NCBI GenBank assembly: GCA_944383455.1
Contig: CALWPP010000005.1
Coordinates: forward strand, 1 to 64,000
Reading direction: 5' to 3'
DNA from: an uncultured Peptostreptococcaceae bacterium
GTDB taxonomy: Bacteria; Bacillota; Clostridia; Peptostreptococcales; Peptostreptococcaceae
DNA length: 64,000 nucleotides
Made by a program: the position numbers and the translations under genes
Shown: one piece after another, positions 19,603 to 29,066 of the stretch
Position numbering within the stretch: position 1 is the first letter of the stretch
How the letters are laid out: the number at the start of each line of letters is the position of its first letter
The notes under the pieces: generated by a model
Databases searched by the model: none
Told to the model about the DNA's origin: nothing
The model's input: only the letters and a program-made list of their open reading frames with translations

Positions 19603-21951
19603 ATGGAAGAGAATTTTACTAAAATAGAACACGAATTGCCTTTAATACCTCTTAGAGGCTCATCTATTTTTCCACATATGGTACTTAATTTTGATGTGGG
19701 GAGAGATATATCTATAAAAGCATTAGATAAATGTATAGGAACTGATGATTTAGTTTTTTTATCTTCTCAAAAAAATTTAGATATAGATAATCCTTTAGAA
19801 GATGATTTTTATAAAGTAGGGACTATATGTAAAATAAAACAAATTATAAAACTTCCTGGAAATGCTATAAGAGTATTAGCAGAAGGGGTTTCAAGAGGTA
19901 AAGTAAAGTCGTTAGAATTTTTAGAAGAAGGGTATTATAAAGCAGTAATTGAAGAAATAATATTAGATGAAGATAATTTAGAAGAAGACATAGAAATAGA
20001 TGGTTACATAAGAAATATAACTACTTCGTTTGAAGAGTACATAGGGATTGGAAATAGAATATCACCAGAAATATTGCTTACAATAGAAAATATAGATAGT
20101 ATAAGTAAATTTGCTGATGTTATAGCTTCTAATATAGCTTTAAAATTAGAACAAAAGCAAGAAATATTAGAAGAATTTGATATAAAAAAGAGATTAGAGC
20201 TTATATATAAAATACTAATTGAGGAAATAGAAATATTAAAAGTAGAAAAAAAGATTGCTATAAAAGTAAAAAAACAAGTAAATAAACTTCAAAAAGATTA
20301 CTATTTAAGAGAACAAGCAAAAGCGATTCAAAAAGAGCTTGGGGACTATGATGATTTTGATGAAGATATAAATGAATTTAGAGAAAAGTTAAAGAAATTA
20401 AAAGTAAGTAAAGAAACAAAAGAAAAAATAGAAAGGGAAATAAATAAACTTGCTAGAATTTCTCCAAGTTCTCCTGATGCATCTGTAAGTAGAAATTACT
20501 TAGAAACTATATTTTTACTTCCTTGGAACAAAGAAACAAAAGATAAAATAGATTTGAAAAAATCTGAAGAAATACTAAACGAAAAGCATTTTGGAATGGA
20601 GAAAGTAAAAGAGAGAATACTTGAGTACTTAGCTATTAGAAAGTTATCAAGTAGTCTAAAGTCCCCTATAATATGTTTAGTTGGTCCTCCAGGTGTAGGA
20701 AAAACTTCTATTGCAAAATCAATAGCAGACTCATTAAATAGAAAGTTTGTTAGAATTTCTCTTGGTGGAGTAAGAGATGAGGCAGAAATTAGAGGACATA
20801 GAAGAACTTATGTTGGAGCTATTCCAGGAAGAATAATAAATGCTTTAAAAGAAGCAAAAACAAAAAATCCAGTATTTTTACTTGATGAAATAGATAAGAT
20901 GTCATCAGACCAAAGAGGAAATCCTTATTCTGCAATGCTTGAGGTACTTGACCCTGAGCAAAATAAAGATTTTGTAGACCATTATCTTGAATTACCATTT
21001 GATTTATCAAAAATACTTTTTGTAACTACTGCAAATAGTTTAGGTAATATACCAAGACCGCTTTTAGATAGAATGGAAATAATAGAAGTTTCAGGATATA
21101 TAGAAGAAGAAAAATTAAATATAGCTAAAAAGTATCTTTTACCAAAACAAATAAAAGAAAATGGACTTAAAGAAGAATTTGTAAAAATAGATGAAACTAC
21201 ATTAAAAGAAATAATAAATTCTTATACAAGAGAATCTGGAGTTAGAAATTTAGAAAGAACTATTGGAACAGTATGTAGAAAATGTGCTAAAAAGTATGTA
21301 GAAAATGATAAGCTTTCTGAAATTGTAGTTACTAAAGACGACTTAAAAGAATACTTAGGAAAAGTAAAATATAGACACCAAATGCCAGAAACAAAGCCAC
21401 AAGTTGGTATTGTAACTGGTCTTGCTTGGACTAGTGTTGGCGGTGAAACTTTAACTGTTGAAGTTAACACACTAAAAGGAAAAGGAAATATTTCTTTAAC
21501 TGGTAAATTAGGAGATGTTATGAAAGAATCTGCAAAGGCAGGTATTACATATATAAGATCAATAGCAGATAAATTTGATATAGACCCTGAATTTTATAAA
21601 AATAATGACATACATATACATTTGCCAGAAGGAGCTGTTCCAAAAGATGGTCCTTCAGCAGGTATAACTATGGCGCTTGCAGTTTTATCTTCTCTTTCTA
21701 ATATACCAGTTAGAAATGATATTGCAATGACTGGTGAGATAACTCTAAGAGGTAGAGTTTTAGCAGTTGGTGGCATAAAAGAAAAGTTACTTGCAGCACA
21801 TAGAGCAGGGATTAAAAAAGTTTTACTTCCAAAAGAATGTGAAGCTGATTTAGATGAAATTCCAAAGAATGTAAAAGGTGAGATGGAATTTGTTTTAGTT
21901 GAACATATGGATGAAGTTTTAGAACACGGACTACTAAGGAATGGTGAATAA
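19603..21951 (+). CDS. lon: Lon protease (LonA type)
   Basis: A 782-residue cytoplasmic ATP-dependent serine protease. The N-terminal LON substrate-binding domain starts [17 protein letters not shown]. The AAA+ module has Walker [10 protein letters not shown] and Walker [11 protein letters not shown]. The protease domain has the Ser-Lys dyad: Ser near 685 in [10 protein letters not shown] and Lys near 726 in [14 protein letters not shown]. The soluble N-terminus makes it LonA rather than LonB. The ATG at 19603 follows AAGGAG; the in-frame GTG at 19594 lies within the ribosome site. engB follows at once. Confidence 0.97.
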   Translation: MEENFTKIEHELPLIPLRGSSIFPHMVLNFDVGRDISIKALDKCIGTDDLVFLSSQKNLDIDNPLEDDFYKVGTICKIKQIIKLPGNAIRVLAEGVSRGKVKSLEFLEEGYYKAVIEEIILDEDNLEEDIEIDGYIRNITTSFEEYIGIGNRISPEILLTIENIDSISKFADVIASNIALKLEQKQEILEEFDIKKRLELIYKILIEEIEILKVEKKIAIKVKKQVNKLQKDYYLREQAKAIQKELGDYDDFDEDINEFREKLKKLKVSKETKEKIEREINKLARISPSSPDASVSRNYLETIFLLPWNKETKDKIDLKKSEEILNEKHFGMEKVKERILEYLAIRKLSSSLKSPIICLVGPPGVGKTSIAKSIADSLNRKFVRISLGGVRDEAEIRGHRRTYVGAIPGRIINALKEAKTKNPVFLLDEIDKMSSDQRGNPYSAMLEVLDPEQNKDFVDHYLELPFDLSKILFVTTANSLGNIPRPLLDRMEIIEVSGYIEEEKLNIAKKYLLPKQIKENGLKEEFVKIDETTLKEIINSYTRESGVRNLERTIGTVCRKCAKKYVENDKLSEIVVTKDDLKEYLGKVKYRHQMPETKPQVGIVTGLAWTSVGGETLTVEVNTLKGKGNISLTGKLGDVMKESAKAGITYIRSIADKFDIDPEFYKNNDIHIHLPEGAVPKDGPSAGITMALAVLSSLSNIPVRNDIAMTGEITLRGRVLAVGGIKEKLLAAHRAGIKKVLLPKECEADLDEIPKNVKGEMEFVLVEHMDEVLEHGLLRNGE

Positions 21952-21952
21952 T

Positions 21953-22564
21953 ATGAAAATAAGAAGTTCTGAAATAGTTATTAGTGCTGTTAATAAAAGT
22001 CAATATCCAAATGAAGGTATACCAGAAATTGCTATGGTTGGAAGATCAAATGTTGGTAAATCATCAACTATAAATACGTTATTAAATAGAAGAAATTTTG
22101 CAAGAGTAAGTCAAACTCCTGGAAAAACCAGAACAATAAACTTTTATCTTATAAATAAAGAGTTTTTCTTTGTTGATTTACCTGGATATGGATATGCAAA
22201 AATATCAAAATCAGAAAAAGAAAAATGGGGAGCTATAATGGAAAGATATCTAAAAGATAGAAATGAGCTTTGTGCTATATTCTTACTTGTAGATATAAGA
22301 CACGAACCAACTTCTGATGATGTTTTAATGTATGAATGGATAAAACATTTTGGATATGATTGTGTTGTTATTGCAACAAAATCAGATAAAATATCAAGAG
22401 GGAATTATCAAAAGCATATAAGTATTATAAGAAAAAAATTAAATATGGATAAAAATGAAAAAGTAATACCTATTTCTTCTCTTAAAAAAACTGGGGTTGA
22501 AGATGTTTGGAATGAAATAATAAGTACTTATAATAAAAATGGATACGAAATAACTGTTGAGTAG
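21953..22564 (+). CDS. engB: Ribosome-assembly GTPase EngB/YsxC
   Basis: A 203-residue small GTPase needed for large ribosomal subunit assembly. G motifs: G1 [10 protein letters not shown]2 around TPGKTRT, G3 DLPGYG, G4 TKSDK and G5 ISSLKK. The ATG at 21953 begins 1 nt after the lon stop, with GGTGA just upstream, so expression is coupled to lon. The lon-engB order is conserved in Firmicutes. A terminator overlaps the stop codon. Confidence 0.95.
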   Translation: MKIRSSEIVISAVNKSQYPNEGIPEIAMVGRSNVGKSSTINTLLNRRNFARVSQTPGKTRTINFYLINKEFFFVDLPGYGYAKISKSEKEKWGAIMERYLKDRNELCAIFLLVDIRHEPTSDDVLMYEWIKHFGYDCVVIATKSDKISRGNYQKHISIIRKKLNMDKNEKVIPISSLKKTGVEDVWNEIISTYNKNGYEITVE

Positions 22565-22584
22565 CATATTTTGCTACTCTTTTT
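22559..22584 (+). terminator. Terminator of lon-engB
   Basis: GAGTAGCA / TGCTACTC stem followed by TTTTT; it overlaps the engB stop codon. Confidence 0.9.
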
Positions 22585-22644
22585 GTATATATATTTAAAA
22601 TTTGTCAATAATACAAATAAATTTAATTATAGAGGTGATTATAA

Positions 22645-23727
22645 ATTATTGATAAAAATTTTCTAAATAAAATTAATTATCCTATAAAAAAACAGTCAAA
22701 TAATACTAAGTCTGATTTTTTGGAAAACGATATAGAAAAGTTTTTTAATGAAATGCTAATTGATTCTATTAATAAAAATTGTAGTGATATACATATAAAG
22801 CCTCAAAAAGAAAGATCAATAATAAAATTAAGAATTAATGGAAAGTTACAAGATTATATTACTATTGAAAATAGTATATATAAAAACTTAGTTTCCTACA
22901 TCAAACTTAAAAATAATATGGATATATCAGAAAAAAGAATTCCTCAAGATGGAAGAATGACATTTGATTTTAATTCAAGAGATATAGATATAAGAACATC
23001 ATCTGTACCAACCATTTTTGGTGAAAAATTGGCTCTTAGAATTTTAAATAGAAGTAATTTTTTAAAAGATAAAAAAGATTTAGGTTTTTTACAACGTGAT
23101 ATAAAGATAATAGAAAATTTACTTAAACAAAAAAGTGGAATGATTTTAATATCGGGTTCAACTGGGAGTGGTAAAACTACTACTGCATATTCTCTTATCA
23201 ATGATTTAATTGATAAAAACCTCAATATAATTAGTATTGAAGACCCAATAGAGTATAGAATTGATGAAATAACTCAAATTCAAGTTAATAAGAAAATAGG
23301 GATTGATTTTGATAATGGATTAAAATCAATATTAAGACAAGACCCAGATGTTATATTTGTAGGTGAAATTAGAGATTTAGAAACTGCAAAAACTGCTATA
23401 AAAGCATCAACAACAGGTCATTTAGTAATCAGTACAATTCACACAAATGACTCTTTATCATCATTATTAAGATTTATTGAAATGAACATACCACATTATC
23501 TGATAAATGCATCCCTTATAGGAATAATATCCCAAAGATTAATAACAATAAATGAAAAAATAAATTTATCATATGAAATTTTAGAAGTAAAAAATAGTTT
23601 AAAAAAATATATAAATAATGATATTGATTATAGCACTTTAAGAAGTAAAGCAAAAGAATTAAATTTAATAAGTTCTAATAAAGATATTTTTGAAAATAAT
23701 AAATTAATGTTAGAAGGTGCTAAGTGA
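22645..23727 (+). CDS. Type II secretion/pilus assembly ATPase (ComGA/PilB type) with apparent ATT start
   Basis: A GspE/PilB-family hexameric ATPase powering pilin assembly. Walker A is GSTGSGKTT, the Asp box region is SIEDPIEYR, Walker B is VIFVGEIRDLETA and the His box is IHTND. At about 360 residues it has ComGA size and lacks the long N-terminal domain of large PilB proteins. The only TTG in the usual set (22720) has no ribosome site and would cut off the N-terminus. An open frame reaches upstream to ATT at 22645, 7 nt after AGAGGTGA (22631-22638), giving IDKNFLNKINYPIKK as N-terminus; an adjacent ATT at 22648 is the alternative. It is coupled to the PilC gene by a 4-nt overlap. Confidence 0.85.
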   Translation: MIDKNFLNKINYPIKKQSNNTKSDFLENDIEKFFNEMLIDSINKNCSDIHIKPQKERSIIKLRINGKLQDYITIENSIYKNLVSYIKLKNNMDISEKRIPQDGRMTFDFNSRDIDIRTSSVPTIFGEKLALRILNRSNFLKDKKDLGFLQRDIKIIENLLKQKSGMILISGSTGSGKTTTAYSLINDLIDKNLNIISIEDPIEYRIDEITQIQVNKKIGIDFDNGLKSILRQDPDVIFVGEIRDLETAKTAIKASTTGHLVISTIHTNDSLSSLLRFIEMNIPHYLINASLIGIISQRLITINEKINLSYEILEVKNSLKKYINNDIDYSTLRSKAKELNLISSNKDIFENNKLMLEGAK

Positions 23728-24749
23728 GCAGTTTAAAAAATAAAGAATTACTAATTTTTTGTAAAAATATTAGTATACTATTAAACTCAGGACAAGATAT
23801 AACTAAAACATTAAATATTTTAAAAGAACAATCATCAAAAAATTTAGAAAAAGTTATTAACGAAATAACTACTAGCATAAATGATGGAAATAGTATATCA
23901 GAATCATTTGAAAAAACTAATTCATTCTCTTATTATTTTATAAATTTAATAAAGTCAGGAGAAAAAAGTGGGAATATATCGGATACATTCAAAAACTTAG
24001 CTTTGTTTTATGAAAAAGAAGCGAAGATATCATCTAAAATCAAATCATCTATAGCTTATCCTATAATATTACTTTTACTTATAATATTTGTTACAATTTT
24101 TGTAGTACTTTATTTTGTACCAAAATATCGAGAATTTTATGAGTATAGTAATGTAAAAGCCCCAAAAACTTTGGATTTTTTGTTTAGATTTTCACTTTTT
24201 ATAAAAAGTAATTATATTATTATAATATTTTTTATTCTACTAATTTTATTTTGTTTATATATTTTTAGATTTAGACTAAACTTAAAAGAAAGAATAGATT
24301 TTTTAAAGATTTACTTATTTAAAAATATTTTTCTAAATCAAGCAATAATAAGGTTTACAGATACTTTATTATCTCTTATAAAAAGTGGTGTAAATATTAT
24401 TGATGCAATAAATCTATCCTCTTTAGTTGTTAATAATTTATATTTAATAAATAAAATATCTATATCAAAAGATCTACTACAAAAAGGAAATAGCTTATCA
24501 TATTCTATGGATAAATGTAGTATTTTTCCAAATACTATTATATCACTTATAAAAATTGGAGAAGAAAGTGGTAATTTAGAACAATCACTCCAAACTATAA
24601 ATAAATTTTATACTGAAGAATTTGAACTAAGTATAGATAAATTTATAAAAAATATAGAGCCAACGCTAATTATAATTTCAGGTTTAATGGTTTTTATGTT
24701 TGTGATTGTTATGATAGTTCCAATGTATGATGCTATGAGTTTAATTTAA
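23724..24749 (+). CDS. Type IV pilus/competence inner-membrane platform protein (PilC/ComGB)
   Basis: A 341-residue GspF/PilC-family polytopic protein with two T2SSF repeats. The first has GQDITKTLNILKEQ, FYEKEAKISSKIKSSIAYP and a transmembrane helix near 110-130; the second repeats the pattern with FTDTLLSLIKSGVNIIDAI and ends in a helix near 310-335. It is the platform for pilin extraction, working with the upstream ATPase. GTG start overlapping the ATPase stop. Together with a single prepilin it makes a minimal pilus or pseudopilus locus; no prepilin peptidase is in the window. Confidence 0.88.
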   Translation: MSSLKNKELLIFCKNISILLNSGQDITKTLNILKEQSSKNLEKVINEITTSINDGNSISESFEKTNSFSYYFINLIKSGEKSGNISDTFKNLALFYEKEAKISSKIKSSIAYPIILLLLIIFVTIFVVLYFVPKYREFYEYSNVKAPKTLDFLFRFSLFIKSNYIIIIFFILLILFCLYIFRFRLNLKERIDFLKIYLFKNIFLNQAIIRFTDTLLSLIKSGVNIIDAINLSSLVVNNLYLINKISISKDLLQKGNSLSYSMDKCSIFPNTIISLIKIGEESGNLEQSLQTINKFYTEEFELSIDKFIKNIEPTLIIISGLMVFMFVIVMIVPMYDAMSLI

Positions 24750-24773
24750 AATATATATAGGAAAGGTTTTTAT

Positions 24774-25136
24774 ATGTATATTAAAATAAATAAAGTTATT
24801 AAAAATAATAAAGGAGTAACACTTTTAGAAATTATTGTTTCTATTAGTATATTAGTAATGATATCAAGTGTTGGGATTGTAAAAGTAAATGAAATACAAA
24901 AAAATGCTAGTGAGAAAGCTGATAAAGTAGTTTCAGCAAACTTAATAAATGCAACTAATTTATATTTATTAGATAATCCAACTAAAACTTCAATAAGATT
25001 AGATGAATTAAAAAATGGAGGTTATATTTCAAGTATTCCAAAACCTCAAAGTAAAGGAGATGCTTTTTCTATTGAAGTAAAGGAAAATGATATTAATATA
25101 TTAATTGATGGAGAAAAATTTTATCCTAAAGATTAG
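24774..25136 (+). CDS. Type IV prepilin-like protein
   Basis: A 120-residue prepilin. The leader is 14 residues long and basic (IKINKVIKNNKG). The PilD-type cleavage site KG^VTLLE has Glu at mature position 5, followed by a hydrophobic helix (about 15-40) that forms the fibre core. The short globular head has LDELKNGGYISSIPKPQ, a pattern common in major pilins and ComGC-like pseudopilins. It is the last gene of the ATPase-PilC-pilin operon and is followed by a terminator. Confidence 0.88.
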   Translation: MYIKINKVIKNNKGVTLLEIIVSISILVMISSVGIVKVNEIQKNASEKADKVVSANLINATNLYLLDNPTKTSIRLDELKNGGYISSIPKPQSKGDAFSIEVKENDINILIDGEKFYPKD

Positions 25137-25159
25137 AAGAATTAAGAATATATAAAAAT

Positions 25160-25207
25160 AAAAAACTATGTATTTTAGATAAAATTTCTATTTTCATAGT
25201 TTTTTTG
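25160..25207 (+). terminator. Terminator of the pilus operon
   Basis: AAAAAACTATG / CATAGTTTTTT can form an 11-bp stem across a 25-nt AT-rich loop, followed by T residues. Confidence 0.7.
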
Positions 25208-25285
25208 TTTGTATATGTAGAAACAAGTATTAAAAAGTGATATAATAACAAATTGTATTTTATTTTAAATAAAGGGAGTGAAAGA

Positions 25286-26341
25286 ATGCTTGGAAGAAAT
25301 GATTTATGTAGTTGTGGAAGTGGCAAGAAGTACAAAAAATGTTGCTTAAATAATGATAAAGCTAAAAAAATTGTTAATATTAAAGTTGAATCTGCACAAA
25401 ATAAATACGCTCGTTTATATGAAAAACTATATAATTATTCAGTACAAGATAGATTTGATTTAGAAAATAAAAAAGCAAGAGAAATATTTTATGTATTAAA
25501 TAATGATAATATTAATGAAAAGTTTGAAAGACTTTTTAGTACTTATTTTATGATAGATCACATAATGGAAAATAAAAAAGTTATAGCAGTTTCTTATTAT
25601 GAAGAGAATGCAAATAGAATAACTCAAACAGAGGCTAACGTTATGAGAGGTCTTTTTGATTCTTATATTAGTGTTTACTCTATACAAAATAAATTTAATG
25701 AAAATGTAGTACTAAAAGATTTATTAACTAACGAGACTATTGTTACTGAGGATATCAAATTATTAGAAAACTTTAAAGAAAATGATATTATAATAGCAAG
25801 AGTAGTGAATGTTGAAGGAGTTAATATATTAGTTGATGTAACAGTTAGTATATCTGAATCTATAAAAGACGTTATATGTAATGACTTAGAAAAGATTTTT
25901 GATAAGTACAAAGAAATCTATAAGGATATAAAAGTATTTTTAACTCATCATACAACTATTTTATATAGATATATACAACAATTATTAGAACCTGAAGTTG
26001 CAACTTATCTGCAAAATCAATTAAAGGAATCTAAAAATTCAATAGAAAACAATAGTGATATTTCTTCAAATAAAGATGAAAAGTCTGATAAAGAACTTAG
26101 TGTAGAAGAAATATTAAGTGAAAAAATCGAAGAAGATTATATGAATAAGTCTGTTGAATTTTGGAAAGAATACAAAAATTCAGGAAAAGAAATAAAAGGT
26201 AGTGAAATAGGTTGGGCAGCAGCTATTGAATATCATATTAAAAAAGAAAATAATATTAATGAAACTCAAACTGAAATAGCTAAAAAGTATGGAATAAGTG
26301 CAAGTACTTTAGGAAAAAGATACAAAGATTTAAGGGGATAA
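25286..26341 (+). CDS. SEC-C zinc-motif protein with C-terminal helix-turn-helix
   Basis: A 351-residue protein. It begins with a SEC-C motif (CSCGSGKKYKKCC, residues 8-20), the zinc module otherwise found at the C-terminus of SecA and in YecA-like proteins. The middle is helical with no recognised domain; residues about 255-285 are Ser/Glu/Lys-rich. The C-terminus (about 325-350) reads as a helix-turn-helix, TEIAKKYGISASTLGKRYKDL. SEC-C modules bind ribosomes or SecB-like partners, but no function can be assigned. The ATG at 25286 follows GGGAGTGA and puts the motif at the N-terminus. The secA2-like protein of this window lacks this module. Confidence 0.8.
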   Translation: MLGRNDLCSCGSGKKYKKCCLNNDKAKKIVNIKVESAQNKYARLYEKLYNYSVQDRFDLENKKAREIFYVLNNDNINEKFERLFSTYFMIDHIMENKKVIAVSYYEENANRITQTEANVMRGLFDSYISVYSIQNKFNENVVLKDLLTNETIVTEDIKLLENFKENDIIIARVVNVEGVNILVDVTVSISESIKDVICNDLEKIFDKYKEIYKDIKVFLTHHTTILYRYIQQLLEPEVATYLQNQLKESKNSIENNSDISSNKDEKSDKELSVEEILSEKIEEDYMNKSVEFWKEYKNSGKEIKGSEIGWAAAIEYHIKKENNINETQTEIAKKYGISASTLGKRYKDLRG

Positions 26342-26343
26342 AA

Positions 26344-26367
26344 TGCTAGGTGTTTTGCCTAGTTTTT
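26344..26367 (+). terminator. Weak terminator candidate after the SEC-C gene
   Basis: CTAGG / CCTAG with a 7-nt loop and T run. The stem is only 5 bp. Confidence 0.5.
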
Positions 26368-26410
26368 TATGTATAAATTTTTATAAGTATAAAAGGAAAG
26401 AGTGAATTTT

Positions 26411-26773
26411 ATGAACCTTAGTTTAGGAAAAGAGATAGCCGTATCAACAAGTTATATAAAATCAAATCCAGCAGTTCCAATTTATAGAAATGATGAAATT
26501 TATGGTGTAATTTATCATATAGAGATTGGTTATAATGAAAATAAAAATCAAAAGACTAAACAATATATAATAGTTGATTATAAAGATTTTGATTTAGATA
26601 ACATTAAAAAGAATGATTTAATAAATATTGCTAAAAGATACTGTGAAGATAAAAATATAAAAGACGAAATACATATAGAGTTACTTGATAATGAAGAAGC
26701 CGAAAATTTCATAGAAAAAATATTTAATAATATGAAAGTTATAAAAGGTCTTATAACTAAAAAGGATAAATAA
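26411..26773 (+). CDS. Hypothetical protein, 120 residues
   Basis: Not recognised. It is a small, soluble, acidic-basic mixed protein with beta-rich first half (AVPIYRNDEIYGVIYHIEIGY) and helical second half. There is no signal peptide or membrane segment. The ATG at 26411 follows AAGGAAAGAGTG; a GTG at 26402 is possible. It ends one codon boundary before the next gene (TAA then ATG), so the two are translationally coupled and probably work together. Confidence 0.65.
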   Translation: MNLSLGKEIAVSTSYIKSNPAVPIYRNDEIYGVIYHIEIGYNENKNQKTKQYIIVDYKDFDLDNIKKNDLINIAKRYCEDKNIKDEIHIELLDNEEAENFIEKIFNNMKVIKGLITKKDK

Positions 26774-27088
26774 ATGAATTTAGTCTTACTTGAAGAAATA
26801 GTTTTATTTGAAAATGTCTTTGAATTTGGAGTTTATAAGTATAGTGATGAAATTAATCTAAATGATAAGACTAATTTTATTTGTAACTTAAAAGTTATAA
26901 TAAATAAAGTAAAAAAAGAGTATGAAAATAAAACAGATAAAAAAAAAGAAGTATTAGTTTTATTAGATAAATTAAACTTAAACTACTCAAATGAATTAGA
27001 AAATAGTATAAAAAACTTAGTTTATGATGAACTAATAGAAAATAATATAAATAAAGAAGATATAAAAATATTAATTATAAAAAGCTAG
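26774..27088 (+). CDS. Hypothetical protein, 104 residues
   Basis: Not recognised. A small Lys/Asn/Glu-rich soluble protein, mostly helical, with VLVLLDKLNLNYSNELENSI in the middle. It starts directly after the stop of the previous small gene with no separate ribosome site, which points to translational coupling. A terminator overlaps its stop codon, so it closes the two-gene unit. Confidence 0.6.
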   Translation: MNLVLLEEIVLFENVFEFGVYKYSDEINLNDKTNFICNLKVIINKVKKEYENKTDKKKEVLVLLDKLNLNYSNELENSIKNLVYDELIENNINKEDIKILIIKS

Positions 27089-27104
27089 GTATATCCTAGC
27101 TTTT
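27080..27104 (+). terminator. Terminator overlapping the 3-prime end of the 104-residue gene
   Basis: AAAAGCTAGG / CCTAGCTTTT, a perfect 10-bp stem with a 5-nt loop. Confidence 0.75.
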
Positions 27105-27120
27105 AAAATATGGAGGAAAA

Positions 27121-28716
27121 ATGATTAGAGTATCAAATATAAAAATAGGAATTGATGATGATATATCTTTAATTAAAAGTTTATTACTAAAAAAGTTAAA
27201 AATAAGAGAAAGTGAACTAGAAAAGTATTATATATTTAAAGAATCTATAGATGCTAGAAAAAAAGGTAAAATAGATTTTGTATATACTATTGATGTAAAA
27301 GTAAAAAATGAAGATAAATTACTTAAAAAAGGAATTAAAGATGTAATAAAGCTTACAAATTACAAGTATATTGACGTTAAAATGGGGACTAAAAAATTAA
27401 AAAATAGACCAGTAATAATAGGAAGTGGTCCTGCTGGTCTTTTTGCAAGTTTGATTTTAGCACAAAGAGGATACAGTCCTATAATGATTGAAAGAGGACT
27501 TGATGTGGATGAGAGAACTAAAGATATAGATAATTTCTGGGAAAATAGAAAATTTAAAAATAACTCTAATGTTCAATTTGGAGAAGGTGGAGCAGGTACT
27601 TTTTCTGATGGAAAATTAACTACTAGAATAAAAGATATAAGGTGTAGAAAAGTTTTAGAAGAGTTAGTTAATTTTGGTTCTCCAAGTGAAATTTTATACT
27701 CTTATAAGCCACACGTAGGAACTGATATTTTAAAAGATGTAGTGAAAAATATAAGAAAAGAAATAATAAACCTTGGTGGTGAGGTTAGATTTAACTCACT
27801 TGTTACAGACATTATAATTGAAGATAATAAAGTAAGAGGGGTTATAATTAATGAAAATGAAAAAATAGAAACGGATAACATTATACTTGCAATAGGTCAT
27901 AGTGCAAGAGATACTTATAAAATGCTTGATAAAAGAGGAGTTTTAATAACTCAAAAGCCTTTTTCAATAGGAGTTAGAATTGAACATCCTCAAAGTCTAA
28001 TAAATAAATCTCAATATAAAGAGTTTTATAATCATAAAAGGCTAGGACCTGCTGATTATAAATTAATTGAACACACTTCAAATTTAAGAACTGCTTATAG
28101 TTTTTGTATGTGTCCTGGTGGAAGTGTTATAGCGTCGGCATCAAATGAAGGAGAAGTAGTTACAAACGGAATGAGTGAACACGCAAGAGATAAAGCTAAT
28201 GCAAATAGTGGATTTTTAGTTAATGTAGTTCCTTCTGATTTTGGAAGTGATAAGCCACTTGCCGGAGTATATTTTCAAGAGAAATATGAAAAATTAGCTT
28301 ATAAATTAGGAGGAAATAATTACAATGCTCCTGTTCAATTAGTAGGAGATTTTTTACAGGATAAAGTTTCAACAAGTATTGGAGAAGTTGAGCCTTCTTA
28401 TAAGCCTGGATATACTTTTGTAGATTTAAGAGAGTGTCTACCTAAATTTGTTACAGATACTATGAAAGAAGCATTAGTAAAACTAAATAATAAATTAGAA
28501 GGATTTTCTATGTATGATGCAGTTTTAACTGGAGTTGAAACAAGGTCATCTTCACCGATTAGAATAGTAAGAAATGAAGATACCTTAGAGTCTTTTAATA
28601 TAAGAAATTTATATCCTTGTGGAGAAGGTGCAGGATATGCTGGTGGTATAGTAACAGCAGCAGTTGATGGTATAAAATGTGCAGAAAAGATAATAGAAAG
28701 GTATTCTAATTTATAA
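27121..28716 (+). CDS. COG2509-type FAD-dependent dehydrogenase
   Basis: A 531-residue flavoprotein of the uncharacterised COG2509 family. Residues 1-90 form a ferredoxin-like N-terminal domain (VSNIKIGIDDDISLIKSLLL). The FAD-binding Rossmann motif is IGSGPAGLFA (near 100), followed by MIERG. The family pattern QFGEGGAGTFSDGKLTTR and the C-terminal GEGAGYAGGIVTAAVDGI that closes over FAD are present. The substrate of this family is unknown. GGAGG lies 5 nt before the ATG. The gene stands alone after a terminator. Confidence 0.9.
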   Translation: MIRVSNIKIGIDDDISLIKSLLLKKLKIRESELEKYYIFKESIDARKKGKIDFVYTIDVKVKNEDKLLKKGIKDVIKLTNYKYIDVKMGTKKLKNRPVIIGSGPAGLFASLILAQRGYSPIMIERGLDVDERTKDIDNFWENRKFKNNSNVQFGEGGAGTFSDGKLTTRIKDIRCRKVLEELVNFGSPSEILYSYKPHVGTDILKDVVKNIRKEIINLGGEVRFNSLVTDIIIEDNKVRGVIINENEKIETDNIILAIGHSARDTYKMLDKRGVLITQKPFSIGVRIEHPQSLINKSQYKEFYNHKRLGPADYKLIEHTSNLRTAYSFCMCPGGSVIASASNEGEVVTNGMSEHARDKANANSGFLVNVVPSDFGSDKPLAGVYFQEKYEKLAYKLGGNNYNAPVQLVGDFLQDKVSTSIGEVEPSYKPGYTFVDLRECLPKFVTDTMKEALVKLNNKLEGFSMYDAVLTGVETRSSSPIRIVRNEDTLESFNIRNLYPCGEGAGYAGGIVTAAVDGIKCAEKIIERYSNL

Positions 28717-29066
28717 TTATACTTAAATATTATTAATAATATAAAAAATATGCGTTGTGCTAGTTAAATATAAATATTAAAAATACTAGATTTATGATGT
28801 ATAAATTTTGATGTATTTAAAATTATGTATAGTAATTTTAATATGTTAAATAAAATAACTAGCACAATAGATAAAAAATATATCATTAATTAATGATAGT
28901 TTTATTAAAAATAATATGATTGTTTTTTATTTTATTTATTACTACACAATAATAATATGTTATAATTTGATTTATAAGTTTAAAATTATTAATATATAAA
29001 ATAGAAATATATAATAAATTACGTAACTTATTACTACGATTTTAAAAGAGGAATTGAGAAAATTTT
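28717..29066. repeat. Intergenic region with 12-bp inverted repeat, possible miniature element
   Basis: No gene is visible. TTGTGCTAGTTA (28755-28766) and its exact reverse complement (28856-28867) bracket 113 bp of very AT-rich sequence, like the ends of a miniature inverted-repeat element. The right arm extends to a 14-nt exact match, in inverse orientation, to 10004-10017. The 13-mer ATTAAAAATACTA (28776-28788) also recurs at 10023. An extended -10 box TGTTATAAT (28958-28966) probably starts transcription of the MazF-like gene. Confidence 0.5.

Noticed and set aside
25286-25345. The SEC-C motif as a split-off tail of the secA2 gene
   Set aside because: It is the N-terminus of a complete 351-residue protein 16 kb away with its own start and helix-turn-helix; SEC-C modules are common in unrelated proteins.
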